From assembly GCF_937616625.2 (NCBI RefSeq), contig NC_065574.1, positions 54,588,052-54,652,051 on the forward strand: a stretch of DNA of 64,000 nt, read 5' to 3'. A program made the translations under genes and the position numbers. Source of the stretch: Mercurialis annua. Its lineage: Eukaryota > Streptophyta > Magnoliopsida > Malpighiales > Euphorbiaceae. Shown here in pieces: positions 38,796-52,234 of the stretch (positions within the stretch are counted from its first letter, which is position 1; each line of letters opens with the position of its first letter). A model generated the notes under the pieces. That model was not told the DNA's origin and ran no database searches. It saw only the letters and a list, made by a program, of their open reading frames with translations.

Positions 38796-41700
38796 ATGGT
38801 TGTAAACGACAGCGCCAGACCATTAAAAAGAATGAAACGACGAGTCACCGCCGATCTCTGCGATTTCTTGACGTTCCCGTCTTCTCCTCCACGGCTAGGT
38901 CCGTTCAGATCCAACCTTAAGGCCTTGTTAATGGAGCACGCGATTTTCCCTCCGCCCTCCGCTCTTTTTCCGCATCTGATGACGTGGCAGATCGCCTTCC
39001 GAGTCGGCGATCTGACTACTGAGTCTGACTCGTCGTCTCCGGCGGTTGTGGCGTTGGATATTGTTGAGGAGGATGTCGCTAGATCTAGATCCGTTTACTG
39101 TGATCAGTGCCGTGTTGTTGGTCAGTTATTTTTTAATTTTATTTATCGTAAAATATTTTCGCTTTTTTTTTTTAATTTAAGTATAATTTAAAAAACGTGG
39201 CACCATATATCTCAATCTTTTATTTTGTGCATATATTGCTCAATTGTATTATATCATATTGTTTTGGTAATTAAAACGACTAAAACGACATTATTTTCAC
39301 GGAAAATAACGCATAAAACATGTTTATAGGCTGGAGTGGGCATCCGGTTTGCAGTAAAAGATACCATTTTATTATAAAGGCAGATGGTAATTCTATTGGT
39401 GGGTATCATAAACCATGCACATGCTGTGGAGATATTGTTCATGTCTCTGAGTTGAGGTAAGTCAATGAAAAGTATGTTGGGAATTATCCAATTTGTAAGC
39501 AAAATTTTTTCTTTTTGTCAATGCATTTAGCTGTCTCACTCATTGAGTATGGTGCACTTCTGGGATTGTTGAGGGGGTGAGAGAGATACAATAATAATCT
39601 TACATATTGGCCATTGTCCTTCATTTTCAGATGTAAAACATGCAATCATGTGACAACCACGGATGATGTCGAGGATTGGGTGTATCACCAGCTGGAAGAC
39701 ACTAGTCATCTTTTGCATGGTGTCATCCATGCTAATGGTTATGGTCACCTTCTTAGGGTTAATGGACGAGAAGGGGGCTCCCGGATCCTTTCTGGATGTC
39801 ATATTATGGACTTTTGGGATCGGTTATGTAAAACTCTTGGAGTCAGGTTAGGTTCTTTATTGCAATTTGTGTTTCTTACTGCTTCCGTGACGAATTGTTC
39901 AATCTCGGTCATGCTTGTATTGAATTCTCAGTATACATTATGTTATAGTTACACATGATTTTTTTTTCTCTAGATGAGGAGTTTAAATTTGTGGATATAG
40001 GAAATAATCATGTGTATCCTATTTTCGTAAGTATCTAAATATATGGAATTAAAATGACTTTCGTATTATGGTTGGAGAGGATTTAATATTTTAAGGTGAA
40101 GTCATTTCTGTTCATCGAACACGTAATTTTTATCTAGTCACCTTTGTGATAATCGTCAAAGAGCTTTTCTTGGAATCAATTGTTCTGTTCTGCATATCAA
40201 TTTAGTTTCAAATTTTGTTTGTTTGTCAGTTATGTGTGTATATGTATGAATCACATTTTGTGGAATTCAAATTAGATTTCATGAATTTTTTGTATGTTAG
40301 TTATCTGAGCAACTGCATGAAACACATCTTGTTCATATGTTATTATTTAACAATACCAGCTAGTTTAATCTGACTTTATTTTATTTTTACACTTGAACAG
40401 AAAGATCAGTGTTATGGATGTGTCAAAGAAGTATGGCTTGGAATACAGGCTTCTTCATGCTATTACTAAAGACCATCCTTGGTATGGTGACTGGGGTTAT
40501 GAATTCGGTGCTGGCAGTTTTGCTTTGACTATTGATGCGTACAAGTTAGCTGTTGAAACCCTTTCGAGCATACCATTGTCAATATTTCTTTCTCAAGGGA
40601 GGAAGTTGCGCACTCGTTTGCAGGATGTTATCTCAATGTACCAATCTTTGTCGGACCATGAGCTTGTAAATATAAGGGATCTTTTCTGTTTTTTAATGAG
40701 TTTGATCCATAAAGCTCACAAGTCTTCCCCAAGGGTTGAAGATCCTACTTACAAAAATCGGCATACTGTTACTGCTATGTCTTCTTCATGGAGTAAGAGT
40801 GATGTAGAACGTGTTGAAGAAGCTATGCTTAGGGTTCTGAAGGCAGTGTCTGGGTCCAATTGGGTTAGTTACCGCGCACTTAGAGGTGCTGTTTGCAAAG
40901 TGGCTCCTCCAGACCTTCTTGACCACTGTCTCAAGGAACTTGGAGGAAAAGCGGCAGCTGGTGGAATGATTGTTGATACACAATGCAATCCTGATTCAGG
41001 CGCTCTTGAATACAGGTTAGTTGTATAATTCTCATTAAATGTTTATATAGAATCCAATTATGAATATATAGAGAAAGAATCTGAATTGAAGATTTAAAAT
41101 ATAGCTATTCTATTTAAGTTCTGAGGGTGAAATTATGCATAAGTTAGTATTTGTTTTTGCAAATATTAGGTTTTTGGTTTATTGGCCTTCTTTTTATTTT
41201 TATTGTTTAATGAGGTTAGGAAGAAATCCTCATTTTTCTTTTATGTTTAAACTTGTGTTATAAGTGTCCATTATGTTAATGGTCGATATCTTTCATATTA
41301 ATCTTGCAGGCTCAAGCCCGGAAATCCTCCATCAAATAGTATCTCTATTTGTGTTGGTTCTTCTGTCATTTCCTGTCCATCTGAAGAAAACCTCTTGCAA
41401 GATTTGAAATTTCTTTACGAGTGCTTGCTGCATCCTAAAACTATGGTGAGTTATGGAACTGAATCAACAAGGGAATTGGCCATTGGTTCAGCCGAAAAGC
41501 TCCTCGATTGCAAGCAATTTGTGAAAGAGTACATGGTTCAGAAGATACCATCAACCATAAATCTTCCTTATATAAGCCTTTTGTGCAATGTGGAAATTAC
41601 GGATGAGACGGAAGAAAAAACTCCAAAGGAGCTTCCAGAATTAATAGTCTTGCCCCCAAATGCTACTGTTTCTGATCTTAAGCTTGAAGCATCAAGGGCA

Positions 41701-42078
41701 TTTCAAGAAGTGTATCTGATGTTCAGAAGATTCCAAGGTGAAGAGCTTGTCGGCTATAGTGGTGTTGACGATTCCACCCAGGTCAAACTCTTATTAGGGT
41801 CCGATGAAAATGTTGTTATACGGGGAAGATGTCTCGGCAAAAACGGCATCGGTAAATATAGAATGGAGAGAGGAATCGAGCGATGGACTGTTGATTGCAG
41901 TTGCGGTGCTAAAGACGACGATGGCGAGAGAATGTTAGCGTGTGATGTTTGTGGAGTGTGGCAGCATACTAGATGTTCCGGTATTCCTGACAGCGATTCC
42001 GTGCCGGCTAAGTTCATTTGCCATAGATGTAGGATTTCTAGCCAAGCTTTCAGACCCAGTTTGGTAGCACAAGGATGA
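38796..42078 (+). CDS. PHD-finger protein of the MMD1 / At1g33420 group
   Basis: A nuclear, probable chromatin-reading regulator. In Arabidopsis the close relatives are MMD1/DUET (male meiosis), MS1 (pollen and tapetum) and At1g33420. Five exons (38796-39120, 39330-39456, 39631-39846, 40401-41015, 41310-42078) give 683 residues. The N terminus has MVVND..RPLKRMKRRV, a basic nuclear-localisation-type stretch. Next come CDQCRVVGWSGHPVCSKRYH and CKTCNHVTTTDD, paired cysteines conserved in this group, then the family core with HGVIHANGYGHLLRVNGREG. The C-terminal PHD finger (about 622-666) has a C4HC3 set: CSCGAKDDDGERMLACDVC, WQHTRCSGIPD, FICHRC. Length fits At1g33420 and MMD1 (about 700 aa). 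The start MVVN..RPLKR favours the At1g33420 branch, so a strict meiotic role should not be assumed. Confidence 0.9.
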
Positions 42079-42660
42079 GATTACATCCATGAACCTTTAG
42101 AAAGAGTGACAACTCTGTCTGATGTTCCCCAAAATTTGTAATGTTGTAAATGTTTCTTTTTTTTTTTTTTTTCCAGAATTTTGTACATAAGAAACAGTCG
42201 TATTAGGTGCATCAGTGCACTTGGGTCTCTCTTTCCAAATTTCATGCGCATCACATTTAAAATGTATAAATGCCACGTGGCAAGGAAAAAAAAAACTTGC
42301 CTGCTTCTGCCTTGTCTGTTTTTTTATTTTTGGGTAGAGCTAGAAAAATAATAATCGAAATCTAGATTTGGTCATAAACGACAAATCATAGAATCATCAA
42401 AAAATCTTTTTTTTTTTCGTTTCAATTAAACTCACAATCTATTTTTCCTTGAGAAAGTGGGTAATGCCTCCACGACAATTCAATGAGATAAAGTTAAATG
42501 TGTAAGACAAAAACAAAAAAAATTTAGCCTTGAAAGGAGAAATTATCTCAATAAGCTCAACGATTCCCTTTTTCATGCTCTTTTGAAAACAGTCCGGGTT
42601 GAATTCCCACTTTCCAAAATTTTCTGCGCCTCCATTTTGTCCTCTAAAACCTGCTATTTA
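42079..42660. other. 3' flank of the PHD gene, no gene
   Basis: Probable 3'UTR, with a T-run at 42156-42172. A small perfect hairpin word GTGCATCAGTGCAC lies near 42207. No coding signal. Confidence 0.35.
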
Positions 42661-42666
42661 ATTCAA

Positions 42667-43536
42667 CTAGTTTCGCATTACGTACTATGCACGTGGCTCG
42701 TAACGTAACTCGTCAATGAACATATTAGTAAATTTATTATAGTTATATTACTTTTTTATTTATAATTAATACTTCCTTCGTCCCGTAAAGATGGAAAAAG
42801 TACCACTTTTTTTTGTCCCATAAAAATAGAAAAAGTTGAGTTAGTTAAGTCAAAAATTATCAAAATACCCCTACATACTTATCATAAAACATTAAATGCA
42901 TATTTTGAAAAGATAAATAAATGAGTTGTAAGTGCTATAATTAATAGAGTGGTTTTGAGAAATGTACATAACTAATTGATTTCTAAGAGTAATTTAGACA
43001 AATTATCACAAGTTACACATAAATAACTACTTTCTTAATTCTTGTAAAATGGGTACTTTTTCTATCTTTATGGGACGGAGGGAGTATTAAATTAGTTAAT
43101 AATTTTTGTAAAAATAAATATAATATATTCGGTTATTAATTTTTTTTTCATACTGAATTTTTTTTTCTTGTGGTTTTATAATAACCATAATTAAATAATT
43201 AACTTAATTTTATTAATAATATCTTTAAAAATAATAAGATAGAAATTTAAATAATAATATACTGACCAAAACAGTATTTTAATTTTGTAATTCAATCAAA
43301 CTAAAAGATAGATATTCCTACTAATTTGGAGACAATTTAGTTATTTTTTACATATTAAAAACTAAATTGGAGATAATTTAGCTACCTATTATAATTAGAA
43401 CTTTAATTACAATAGTGATTAATTAAATAACTAATTAGTTAATGACTATAAAACCTTTATTTAATAGTAAACTGAAAAAGGATTATTCAATAAATTTGTC
43501 TATCCCCCCCATCCGTGCTTTTATATATAGTATAGA
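42667..43536 (-). mobile_element. Non-autonomous Helitron, copy 2, interrupted by a Stowaway MITE
   Basis: On the minus strand it begins TCTATACTATATATAAAAGC (43536) and ends in CACGTGCATAGTACGTAATG, then CGAAACTAG (42667). It is the same family as copy 1 at 18285-18843 in inverted orientation, nearly colinear with it outside the insert. It is 870 bp including the 313-bp MITE. The terminal hairpin has one extra mismatch compared with copy 1. Confidence 0.8.
42772..43084. mobile_element. Stowaway MITE nested in Helitron copy 2
   Basis: The ends are CTTCCTTCGTCCCGTAAAG and the inverse, CTTTATGGGACGGAGGGAG. TA flanks both sides (42770-42771 and 43085-43086). Helitron copy 1 has the uninterrupted sequence with a single TA at the matching place, so both insertion and TSD are proven within the window. 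Confidence 0.85.
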
Positions 43537-44620
43537 TATATAAATATATAAATATATGTGTATTTAATTATTTAAAATGATAATAACTAAAATCGATTTG
43601 ATTTATATTGTTATACATTCATTTTATGTTTTGAATATGAAATCAAATAAAATTGATTTATGTAATTGTTTGATAGAAATTCTCGATTAAATGAATATTT
43701 ACCAATAAATAATCTCTAACACATATAATATTCTTACATATTTTAAAATAATAATAATAATAATATTCGTACATTTGTGTAGTTTTCTATAATTTGATAG
43801 TCATAGAGAATAAGATATAACATTATTATAAAATCATATTTGAATGTAAACAAAGGATAATGTGTTGAATAAATAAATATAAAAATAAACGTACACATTA
43901 ATAGACATGTCATGCCACTGGTGGCGGTTCTAAGATTTTTTATTCAGTCCGAATTTAGTTTTTAATTCATTTTTAACTTTTTGGCTGTACGAACTTAACC
44001 TCTATCTCTAGATTCACTATAACTCTATCCTTTTAAAAATCTCAAATCTTACTGAACTATTGATTTGTTGAACAAATGAGATGCCATAACGATTGCGTTC
44101 CTATAACGATTCCGAAAAGTGTCATTATACAATTAAGAGGCGACTCTCGTTCAGTGTAAAGTGGATGTAAACTTCTCTAAATTTGTTATTAATCCACTGT
44201 TCATTTAACATAGAAACATGGGTGTCTATGTGTGTTTCTGTACACCTTCCAAAGCCAAGAAATCAAATATTAAGCCGATCTCACTGAGAATAAAGAGAGA
44301 TTTGTTTTAGGCTCGGTAGTAAAGAAAAATCACTTTTTTTTTGTTTTCTATAAATTTATTTAAAATTTAGATTTGTGGTTCTTTCTAATTTAACAATTCA
44401 GTCTCAAATCAATCCAATTTTTTTCAATTAATTTAATTATTTAAATTTCCAGTTTAATATTTATACTAATCCTTTAGTTAGTAATACTAATTATTCATAA
44501 TTATAAAATTAACTTTTAATTCAAAAAAACCAAAAACAAAAGCAAGACCAAATTTTAAATTCTATACCTTTCAATGATAGAAAAAAAAAATCAGATGATA
44601 AACATTAAAGACAAATAAGT
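43537..44620. other. Intergenic, no gene
   Basis: AT-rich. Two stretches (43925-44170 and 44230-44320) are slightly less AT-rich but show no frame or element ends that I can defend. Confidence 0.35.
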
Positions 44621-44626
44621 ATATCA

Positions 44627-44962
44627 TAATTAATAATTTGATACCCTTTATTTTAAAAGTCTATTTAATGGTCTCTCAATTTTAGTTTCGTTAACTGAGA
44701 GATCCTTCTGTTAATTTGAGGGATTAAATCATTTAACGGACTGAAATTCGGATACTAATTAAATCGTTCAAAAATGAGGGACCGAATCGTTTAATAAAAT
44801 TAAAAGTGAGGGACCAAATCGTTCACAAAAGTAAAGGTGGGGTATCAAATCGTTTGAAAATAAGTGTCGAAATTAACGGAGGGACCTAATAGTTAACAGA
44901 ATTAAATCTGAGGGACTATTAAGAAGAATTTTAAAACAAGGGGTACTACATCGTTAATTATG
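44627..44962. mobile_element. Foldback MITE with GAGGGACCAAATCGTT-type repeats
   Basis: The left end (CATAATTAATAATTTGATAC) mirrors the right end (GTACTACATCGTTAATTATG). The interior has at least four diverged copies of a GAGGGACC(A/G)AATCGTT word (44778-44912). Non-coding; TSD not identified. Confidence 0.55.
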
Positions 44963-45414
44963 GTATAACTCAAGAACCTTCGTTTAATTTGCTCTTAAAT
45001 CTATCTACATAAATGAAGGCTCACTACCTTTATAATTATTTGAAAAAAAAATATATTTTTCATTATGCACTCACACCATTAATTAAATTTCACAAAAAAT
45101 TAAGCTGATATGATTATTTTTTTATTATACAACACATCATTAAGGAGGGCAAGTTGGTGCAAATGCACCTAATTGTAACTATATATAGTGTTACTTTTCC
45201 TTTTCAAAACCAAGTTGTTTCAAAGACCTAATTGTAGCTCTAGTGTTAGATGATCGTTACTTGATATAAACTAATCTATATGCTCCATTATCATCTAATT
45301 AAATACCTTCTACATTCTATGCATATATATAATGCTTTGGATATAGACATTGACGCAACCTTAGGTTTCTTTTAGCCCTAATATTATTCAAACTTATGTC
45401 AAATTTATTTATTG

Positions 45415-45719
45415 GCCAAATGACTAAAAAAATATCAAATCTTTCATGAAAGAAAAGTTCAAACCATTCAGTTTTATCCAATTTGTCTTAAAACACATGA
45501 TTTCGTTTTAATTATGTCCAACTACACAATTTTACTTATATGGCGCTGATGTGTGACATTATCACATCAACACCACGTAGGCTCCACATGAACAAAATTA
45601 TATAGTTGGACATTATTGAAATGAAATTATACAATTTCAGACAAATTGGATAAAACTAAAAAAAATTGGCTCTTGTGAAATTTTTATAGAAGAATTGTCT
45701 TTTTTGATCATTTGACTTT
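45415..45719. mobile_element. Foldback MITE with arms of about 140 bp
   Basis: The left arm (GCCAAATGACTAAAAAAATA, AGTTTTATCCAATTTGTCTT, ATGTCCAACTACACAATTTT) recurs inverted on the right (AAAATTATATAGTTGGACAT, AGACAAATTGGATAAAACTA, TGATCATTTGACTTT). The loop holds inverse CACATCAGCGCC-like words. No coding capacity. Confidence 0.65.
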
Positions 45720-45959
45720 ATTAATGTGGTTAAATACTTCTTTTTGTTGTCATCCAACACATTACTAGCAACTGTCTGCTCATGGGTCGTGTTTGGATCT
45801 TGAGTACGAGTCAGACTTAGACGGGTTTAGACGGATTTGACAATTTTAAAAGCAAGTTTAAATTTGGAAAAATAACTATTTAAATCTGGCTCGGACCTAA
45901 TATTACACTTAAAAATCAGGTACACCAGTACTAATGTGATACCATATCAACACGTCATA

Positions 45960-46445
45960 TAATAAAGAAAAAAATGATCATTTATGCATTTAAAATTTGA
46001 CTTCAGGTCAAGTAAGCCATCAACATTCATAAAGATTCAGTTATTGCCCCAAATGTCTTAAAAAGTGAACAATCAGGTCCTAATTTTGATGCATAAATGA
46101 GATGTTGAGAGCCTAATTGTCAAAATCGGAAAAAGTACTAACCAGCTAAGGCTGGTCCAAACCTAATATTTGATTTTGGTATTCAAACTTGACGAGAAAT
46201 TCTCACCTAAAGTCAATTTGGGTACATATTTCTAGTTTGTATGTTTTTCTTGATCTTTTCTTTTACAAGTTTTACTAAATTTACATTCAGAACTACAATA
46301 TTATTAAGTGCATGGAGTTGCACATCAACAGTTTATGTTGTTTATTACAGAGAAAAGGTTCATTTATATCCTTAAGATTTGCTTTCAAAATCAAGTAAGC
46401 GCTCAACTTTTGAAAAGATTCAAATATGCCCCTAAAATCTCATAC
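45960..46445. repeat. Pair of diverged direct repeats of about 85 bp
   Basis: The block near 45970-46055 (CATTTA..TTTAA.ATTTG, TCAAGTAAGCCATCAAC, AAAGATTCAG, TTGCCCC) recurs near 46356-46440 (CATTTATATCCTTAAGATTT, TCAAGTAAGCGCTCAAC, AAAGATTCAAATATGCCCC). It is probably two copies of one repeat family. It ends about 475 bp upstream of the first EXLB start. Confidence 0.4.
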
Positions 46446-46827
46446 GTCAAAAATTGATATGGAAATATTAGGTTTGGACCAGACCCATGGAACTAAAACC
46501 CTAAATCAAGAAAATGGAACAAAGTGAAAACAGAATAAACTACAGTAAAAAAAAAGGGAAAGTACTAATCAGTTGACAATAATATACCTTTGAATTTCAT
46601 CAATTAAGTAAAATAATAATATAGAATACACCTTATAGTTTTTTTATAAATACCATGGTCAAAAAATTCAAGAATGCAAGAAAAAAGTGCAATAAAAAAG
46701 AGTATAGAATTAGAAAACGATGACGATAAAACTCCACCGAGAGTCAGAAGAATATAATATGTATGAGAAATGTCAAACTTGGCAATGGCTGCTAAATTAA
46801 CTAAATAACTTGAATGCTTTATTTGCC

Positions 46828-46835
46828 TATAAATA
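46828..46835 (+). promoter_or_regulatory. TATA box of EXLB copy A
   Basis: TATAAATA lies 92 bp before the start codon. The second EXLB gene has the same octamer 69 bp before its start, which supports both placements. Confidence 0.6.
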
Positions 46836-46919
46836 CTATTTTCCTCGGCCATTTCCTTCACTACCAACATATTATCTTCTCTCAATTCATAACCTTATAA
46901 CCTCTCGTTCGATCGCGTA

Positions 46920-49900
46920 ATGGCTCCTTCTCTTCGGTCCCTTGTGTTTGTGTTTTCCGCTCTGCTAGTAGCAGAAGCTGCAACGTCTAGCGACAGTTTC
47001 ATTCCGTCTCGAGCTGCTCATTATCCCAATTCTGATTCGCAAGGAACTGACTGTAAGAACCTTGCTTTTGTTTTTTTTTCGTATTCTTTTTCGTAATTGA
47101 TTCTGAATGTATTCAAACTATCGTTTTATTGTTGGTGACCGACATTTGGTCAAATTACTGATGTTGCAGCCGAATGTTTCCATGTGGCAATTGTTTTAAT
47201 TGTATTTTTTTCGAAAATTATATAATTTCAATTTAGCATAGAGCTTTTCGCCAAATTATGCATACATGTCAAGATTTTAAGCAAAAATGTAAGTAAAATC
47301 CGGCTACCATGTATGTATTTTTTATCAGAAAATCTTTCTTTCAAATAAAATCAAAATTTAGAAATTAAATTGAAAAATAATCAAAGTTTAGTCACCAACA
47401 TACAAAAATGCGATATTTTAGATGCTTAAAATCAGTTACTCGTGTTTTTTTTATAAATTAGACACTTGAGGCCAAACTTTGAGGCAGCATTAATACTGCT
47501 ACTTTATAAAGAAATTCTTACATGAACCTAGTCAACCAAATTAATTACATGACATGTGACATTATTAAATGAAATTAACGAACGAATTTCTGAGATTATA
47601 TATTTAAGTGATATCTAAATTGCAGCGGGTGCTTGCGGATATGGCACATTCGGAGCCACACTAAACGGCGGGGATGTATCGGCTGCTTCGAATCTCTACC
47701 GTGGCGGTATTGGATGCGGTGCTTGCTATCAGGTACATATAACCTAAGACATTACAATTTAAAATAATGTCTGACTGATGTTTAAACGGTTGATGTAATG
47801 ATGTGGATGCTTGAAATGCAAGGTAAGATGCAGCAACAGTTACTACTGCAATGACAAAGGAGTAACCGTCGTCATAACCGACAGTGGTTCGAGTCATGAC
47901 ACCGATTTTATTCTGACCAAACAAGCCTTCGGTCGGATGGCTCAAACACCAGATGCGGCTGCTTTTATGTTATCCCTTGGAGTCGTTGATATTGAATATA
48001 GACGGTCAGATTTTACTTTTTTTTTAATTATGCGGGTTAAGGTTTTTTCGATTTTTTTTTGCTTATATGACCATCAAATCTAAGAATATTTATCACGTTA
48101 ATAAACGTTACGAAATTATATATGTTACTGAAAATGAATACTAACTTACTTGGCGTATATATGAATTGCTAACATGACATATATTGTTTAATTATTCTAA
48201 ATTTGAATGACCACATTATCAAAATTAAATCAAATTTAAAATACATTTTTGAAATAAAATTTGAAGTTCCACGACTTTAAAGAAATAGCTTTAAGTTCAA
48301 TATCCTTATTTAATTTTAAAGTATAGTGACCCCAATGTATTTCATCCAAAATCTGCTTTAGAAACCTATTTGCAACTGTTTAATTAGGAAAACATTTACC
48401 AAGTTTTGGTGTATTGCACTAAGTCTATGATCTAATGAATAGAAAACGGGTTAAAAATCATAATGGTACTTACTTTTTGTTTTATATTCGAATTATCGTA
48501 CTAAATTTCTTCATATCAAAGTAGGACGTTCATGTTTTCTAAAATACACATTAGTCATCACGTCAATCGCCATTTGACGCGCTGCTTTACATAGCAACGT
48601 ATTTTTACAATAGTATTTTTACAATACGTTTTCATTGATTGACACTTCACGTTATTTTAATTAAAAAATTTAAAGTATTTTGATCAGAAATAGAAAGTAA
48701 TTTTTCGATATCGCTTTATTTTGAATTAAAATTTTAATACCAAGTTAAATTCTTTGGGTTTCTCCATGCAGTGTTTCATGCAGCTATCCAAACAAAAATA
48801 TAACAATCAAAATAGATGAAAACAGCAGCCATCCTCATTATTTGGCTTTTGTCATTTGGCATCAACAAGGAAACAAAGACATTACTGCTGTCCAATTATG
48901 TGAGGTAATAAATTTATCAGAACAAAGGTTACAAATATGAGTAGTATTAATTTTTTTTCCTTATGTTTCAATATGATATAAAAACTTTAATTAGCTTTAA
49001 GTTTTTTTTCTTTGAAGTATTTTCTAGTCATTTGGACTCTCAATATTTTTAAACAGTGTGTAAATAAATCCCACGCTTGAATAAAATCACAAAAATATTG
49101 AGGGGCTTTAAGTGGCAAAAACAAAAAGCTAAAAAGGTTATGTGCTCTTTTTAAAAAGCTTAAAAGGTTTATTTTGCACTATTTAAAAATGTTAAGGGCT
49201 CAAATAGCAAATATAATAATTAAAAAGCTTATATGTTCTTTTAAAAAACGTAAAGAGCTTTTTTTATACCTTTGACTTTGTTTGCGTGAAAATCATCCAG
49301 ACACACAATTTTTTAATTTAATAGTGGATTTTGTATGAAATTATGTGTTAGATCGGAATTCAGTCATATCTGTGTGTGTGAAAGTAATTAAGCTATACCT
49401 AAATTATATTAAATTAAGGCAAAATTTTCAAAAAATACCAAACATTTGCGATTTTTGTCAGTTATGACCAAACCTTTTAAAATTATCAAATATAACTTGT
49501 TTTTGCATATTATGTTTCTTTTATAGCTATTTTTAAATTGGTTCGGTTTTTTTATCGTGATTAAATCTTTTATTGTGACATAACACACAAATTTTTGATA
49601 TTTTTTTATGATTAAATCTTTTTTAATCTTATATATATGGCCGCTATGTTGCCAAGAAACTCAATTTGATTCGAATTTGACTATAAAAGGAACACAATTT
49701 GTAAAAACGGATTATATTGACAATTTTAAAAAGTTTGAAAATTGACAAAAATCACAAAGGTTTGATATTTTCAAAGGATTTGGCCTTAAATTAATAAGAA
49801 AGTTAATAAATTCAAGTAAGATTAATGAATTTATACGATAGAAAAGTACAAAAATCTTAAATTGTTTTTGTTTGATAATTGGATTCTATCTAATACAATA

Positions 49901-50753
49901 TTAAAATATTTATAAAATATAAACCCTAAAAGAATCTAGCCTAATAAAATCTAATTCTTTTATTTATATAGATACTAGCTATTCTGAACCAAATAAATCA
50001 ACCTAAATAATTTAAATGAGTATAAAAATTAAATTATATTACAATTTGACTTTCCAATTTTTAAAAATTGTCACTCTATATATAATGTTTAGGCAGAAGG
50101 TACAAAAAAGCTTTCGAGTTTTTTCAAAAGTACAGATCAACCCTTTTACTTTATTTGGGCACAATTAAACCCCCGTGTTTTTAAAATTAACCAATTAAAT
50201 CCTTATTATTTTAAAATCGAACAAATAAATCCTTTTAGTTTACTTTTGCGACACTTACCCCCTTAAATTTTTGATAAATATTTTAAATTTTAAAATTATT
50301 TTTAAACTTTTTTCCTATATGATTATGAGAGACATGTCAGCTATTAATGAGTGTTTCTAATGATGTTGGATGGAAGAGATTATTTGTTCTATTTAAAAAT
50401 AAAGAGGACTTAGTTATATCCCCAAAAAATAAAAGGGCTAATTTATATTTTTGTCTAATGCATATTTCGAGTTGTCCCGCACTCGAAAAAAGAAGAGCTA
50501 ATGACACTGTATCGGCTGTGTATATAACTAACTTATGTTTTGTATGCAGACTCAAAATTTTGTGTGCAAGCTTTTGGATAGGAGTTATGGAGCAGTATGG
50601 ACAACAACATCTCCACCCAGTGGACCATTGTCACTGAGAATGTTATTCAGTGGTGAGGATGGAGATGAGACATGGCTTGCTCCTCCGACCAACATTCCCC
50701 AGGACTGGAAAGCTGGACAAACTTATGATATTGGGGTTCAGTTTGATATTTGA
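46920..50753 (+). CDS. EXLB1: Expansin-like B protein, copy A
   Basis: A secreted two-domain wall protein. EXLB proteins share the expansin fold, but wall-loosening activity has not been established for them. Five exons (46920-47052, 47626-47732, 47823-48004, 48772-48904, 50550-50753) give 252 residues. A signal peptide (about 1-20, [17 protein letters not shown]) precedes the GH45-like domain: [32 protein letters not shown], then [14 protein letters not shown] where canonical expansins carry HFD, so the catalytic-like motif is absent as expected for EXLB. The C-terminal carbohydrate-binding domain runs from about residue 155 ([43 protein letters not shown]). Intron 4 is long (1,645 bp) and holds a foldback element. 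Its tandem partner lies 5.1 kb downstream in the same orientation. Confidence 0.92.
49416..49790. mobile_element. Foldback MITE in EXLB copy A intron 4
   Basis: The left arm (TTAAGGCAAAATTTTCAAAA, ATACCAAACATTTGCGATTT, TTGTCAGTTATGACC) is mirrored on the right (CAAAAATCACAAAGGTTTGA, TATTTTCAAAGGATTTGGCC). It is related to the element at 58462-58841 (shared TACCA.A.GTTTGCGA.TTT and GTCAGTTAT..CCAAAC words). Confidence 0.6.
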
Positions 50754-52230
50754 TTTTTATTATTTTCAATATTAAATTCATTTTAGTTTGTATGTTTTGA
50801 TTCTATTGTATTGTATTATATGCCTTTTCTCCATCTCTATATGGGGTCATAGTTTAATAAGAACAATTCATAAACATAGGTTATATTTATTTGGCTAATA
50901 ATCACCCATCCATTCTCATTTTAGCACCTCTTTATAAAAATCTCTTGAATTTTAAAAACAATAAAAAAACTCTTTAAATTTTATAGCGGCGCTCAAAAAA
51001 TTATGTAAATTTCAAATATAAATAAATACTCCTAGAACTTTATAATTAAAAAAGAATAATTCTAACCAACCAAGCCGAAACCAACAAAACTTAAAACCAA
51101 CCACTTAACCTAACTAAAACTAAAACCATCCATCAAATCCAACCTAACCTAAAACAACCCACCAACCGTTCGGCACCCACCCACCGCTGTACACCCCTCC
51201 GTCCGATACCCGTCGCCCAAACCACCTGCCCACTGCTGTCACCGACCACCCACCGCCGCCAACCACCGACCCAAAAATTGGGGAACAGAGCGAGCAACAG
51301 CTGTTCCTCCTCTTTCAAAGAGCGGATCTGCTCCTCAAGCGATACCTATATGATAATCAAAAGTGTTGTTCTTTCACAGATTTTTTTTTTGCAGATTTTC
51401 AAATTTGAAACTGAAGTAATTATTCCTAATTAATTCCAAACTGAAATAAGCATCAAAAATCAATATCAATTTGCTGCAGAAAATTTTTTTTATGCAGATT
51501 TTTATATTTAAAACTGAAGTAATAATTCCTAATTAATTTCAAAATGAAAAAATCATCAAAAATCAATATCAAAACTAATTTTATTTGAAATTAAGATTTA
51601 GAAGAAAATACTTTTAGAAAAAGAAAATAAAAATTGTTTAAATAAATTTTAAAGCAATTTTTTTAGATCTAGAAAAATAAAATTTGTGTTCAAAAAATAA
51701 ACAATTAAAGAAGTACAAATTAAAAGGAGCAGACTCATGATAACACCACCAGAAAAAAAGACGATGACATTGACGATGGAACACAATACCATCGAAAGAA
51801 AGACGACAACGATAAAATTTTATTTTCGTGCTCTGATGCGATCAACATCGGTTTTTGTGCTCGCAGACACAATGAATTATGTTTAGAGATATCAAATTTG
51901 AGAGGAAAAAAAAGAAAGAGAAAAAAGCGGTTGTGTTTGAAAGAAGAAAGGAAGAGGTGTTTATCCTAAAAAAAATCATTTTTGAAATTATTTTTCAAAA
52001 GAAGATACCAACTATAATTAGCAAATTATAGTCAAAGAACTTGTAATTATTTTCCAAAAGTAGATTGGTTTTGAAAATATCCCATTTCCTAATCAAACTA
52101 AAAGTCTATTAATAATAATTATAAATAAAGCATCATGATATAATTATAATAATATTTTATATCTAATAAAAAATTTAGGTGATTCATTATTATTACAAAA
52201 AATATAAACCAATATTATTATATTATACTA
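50754..52230. other. Intergenic between the EXLB pair, with a 103-bp tandem duplication
   Basis: No gene. A GC-richer patch at 51140-51270 with CCACC and CCGCC words resembles the core of the foldback element at 63571-63680. From 51381 to 51572 a unit containing GCAGATTTTCAAATTTGAAA, then CTGAAGTAATTATTCCTAAT, is repeated once with a period of 103 bp. A short, possibly coding-like patch near 51740-51960 cannot be supported. Confidence 0.4.
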
Positions 52231-52234
52231 ATTT

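Noticed and set aside
15727..42078. A metabolic or functional gene cluster (mutase, permease, phosphatase, PHD regulator)
   Set aside because: The genes are housekeeping members of unrelated pathways on both strands; adjacency alone gives no support.
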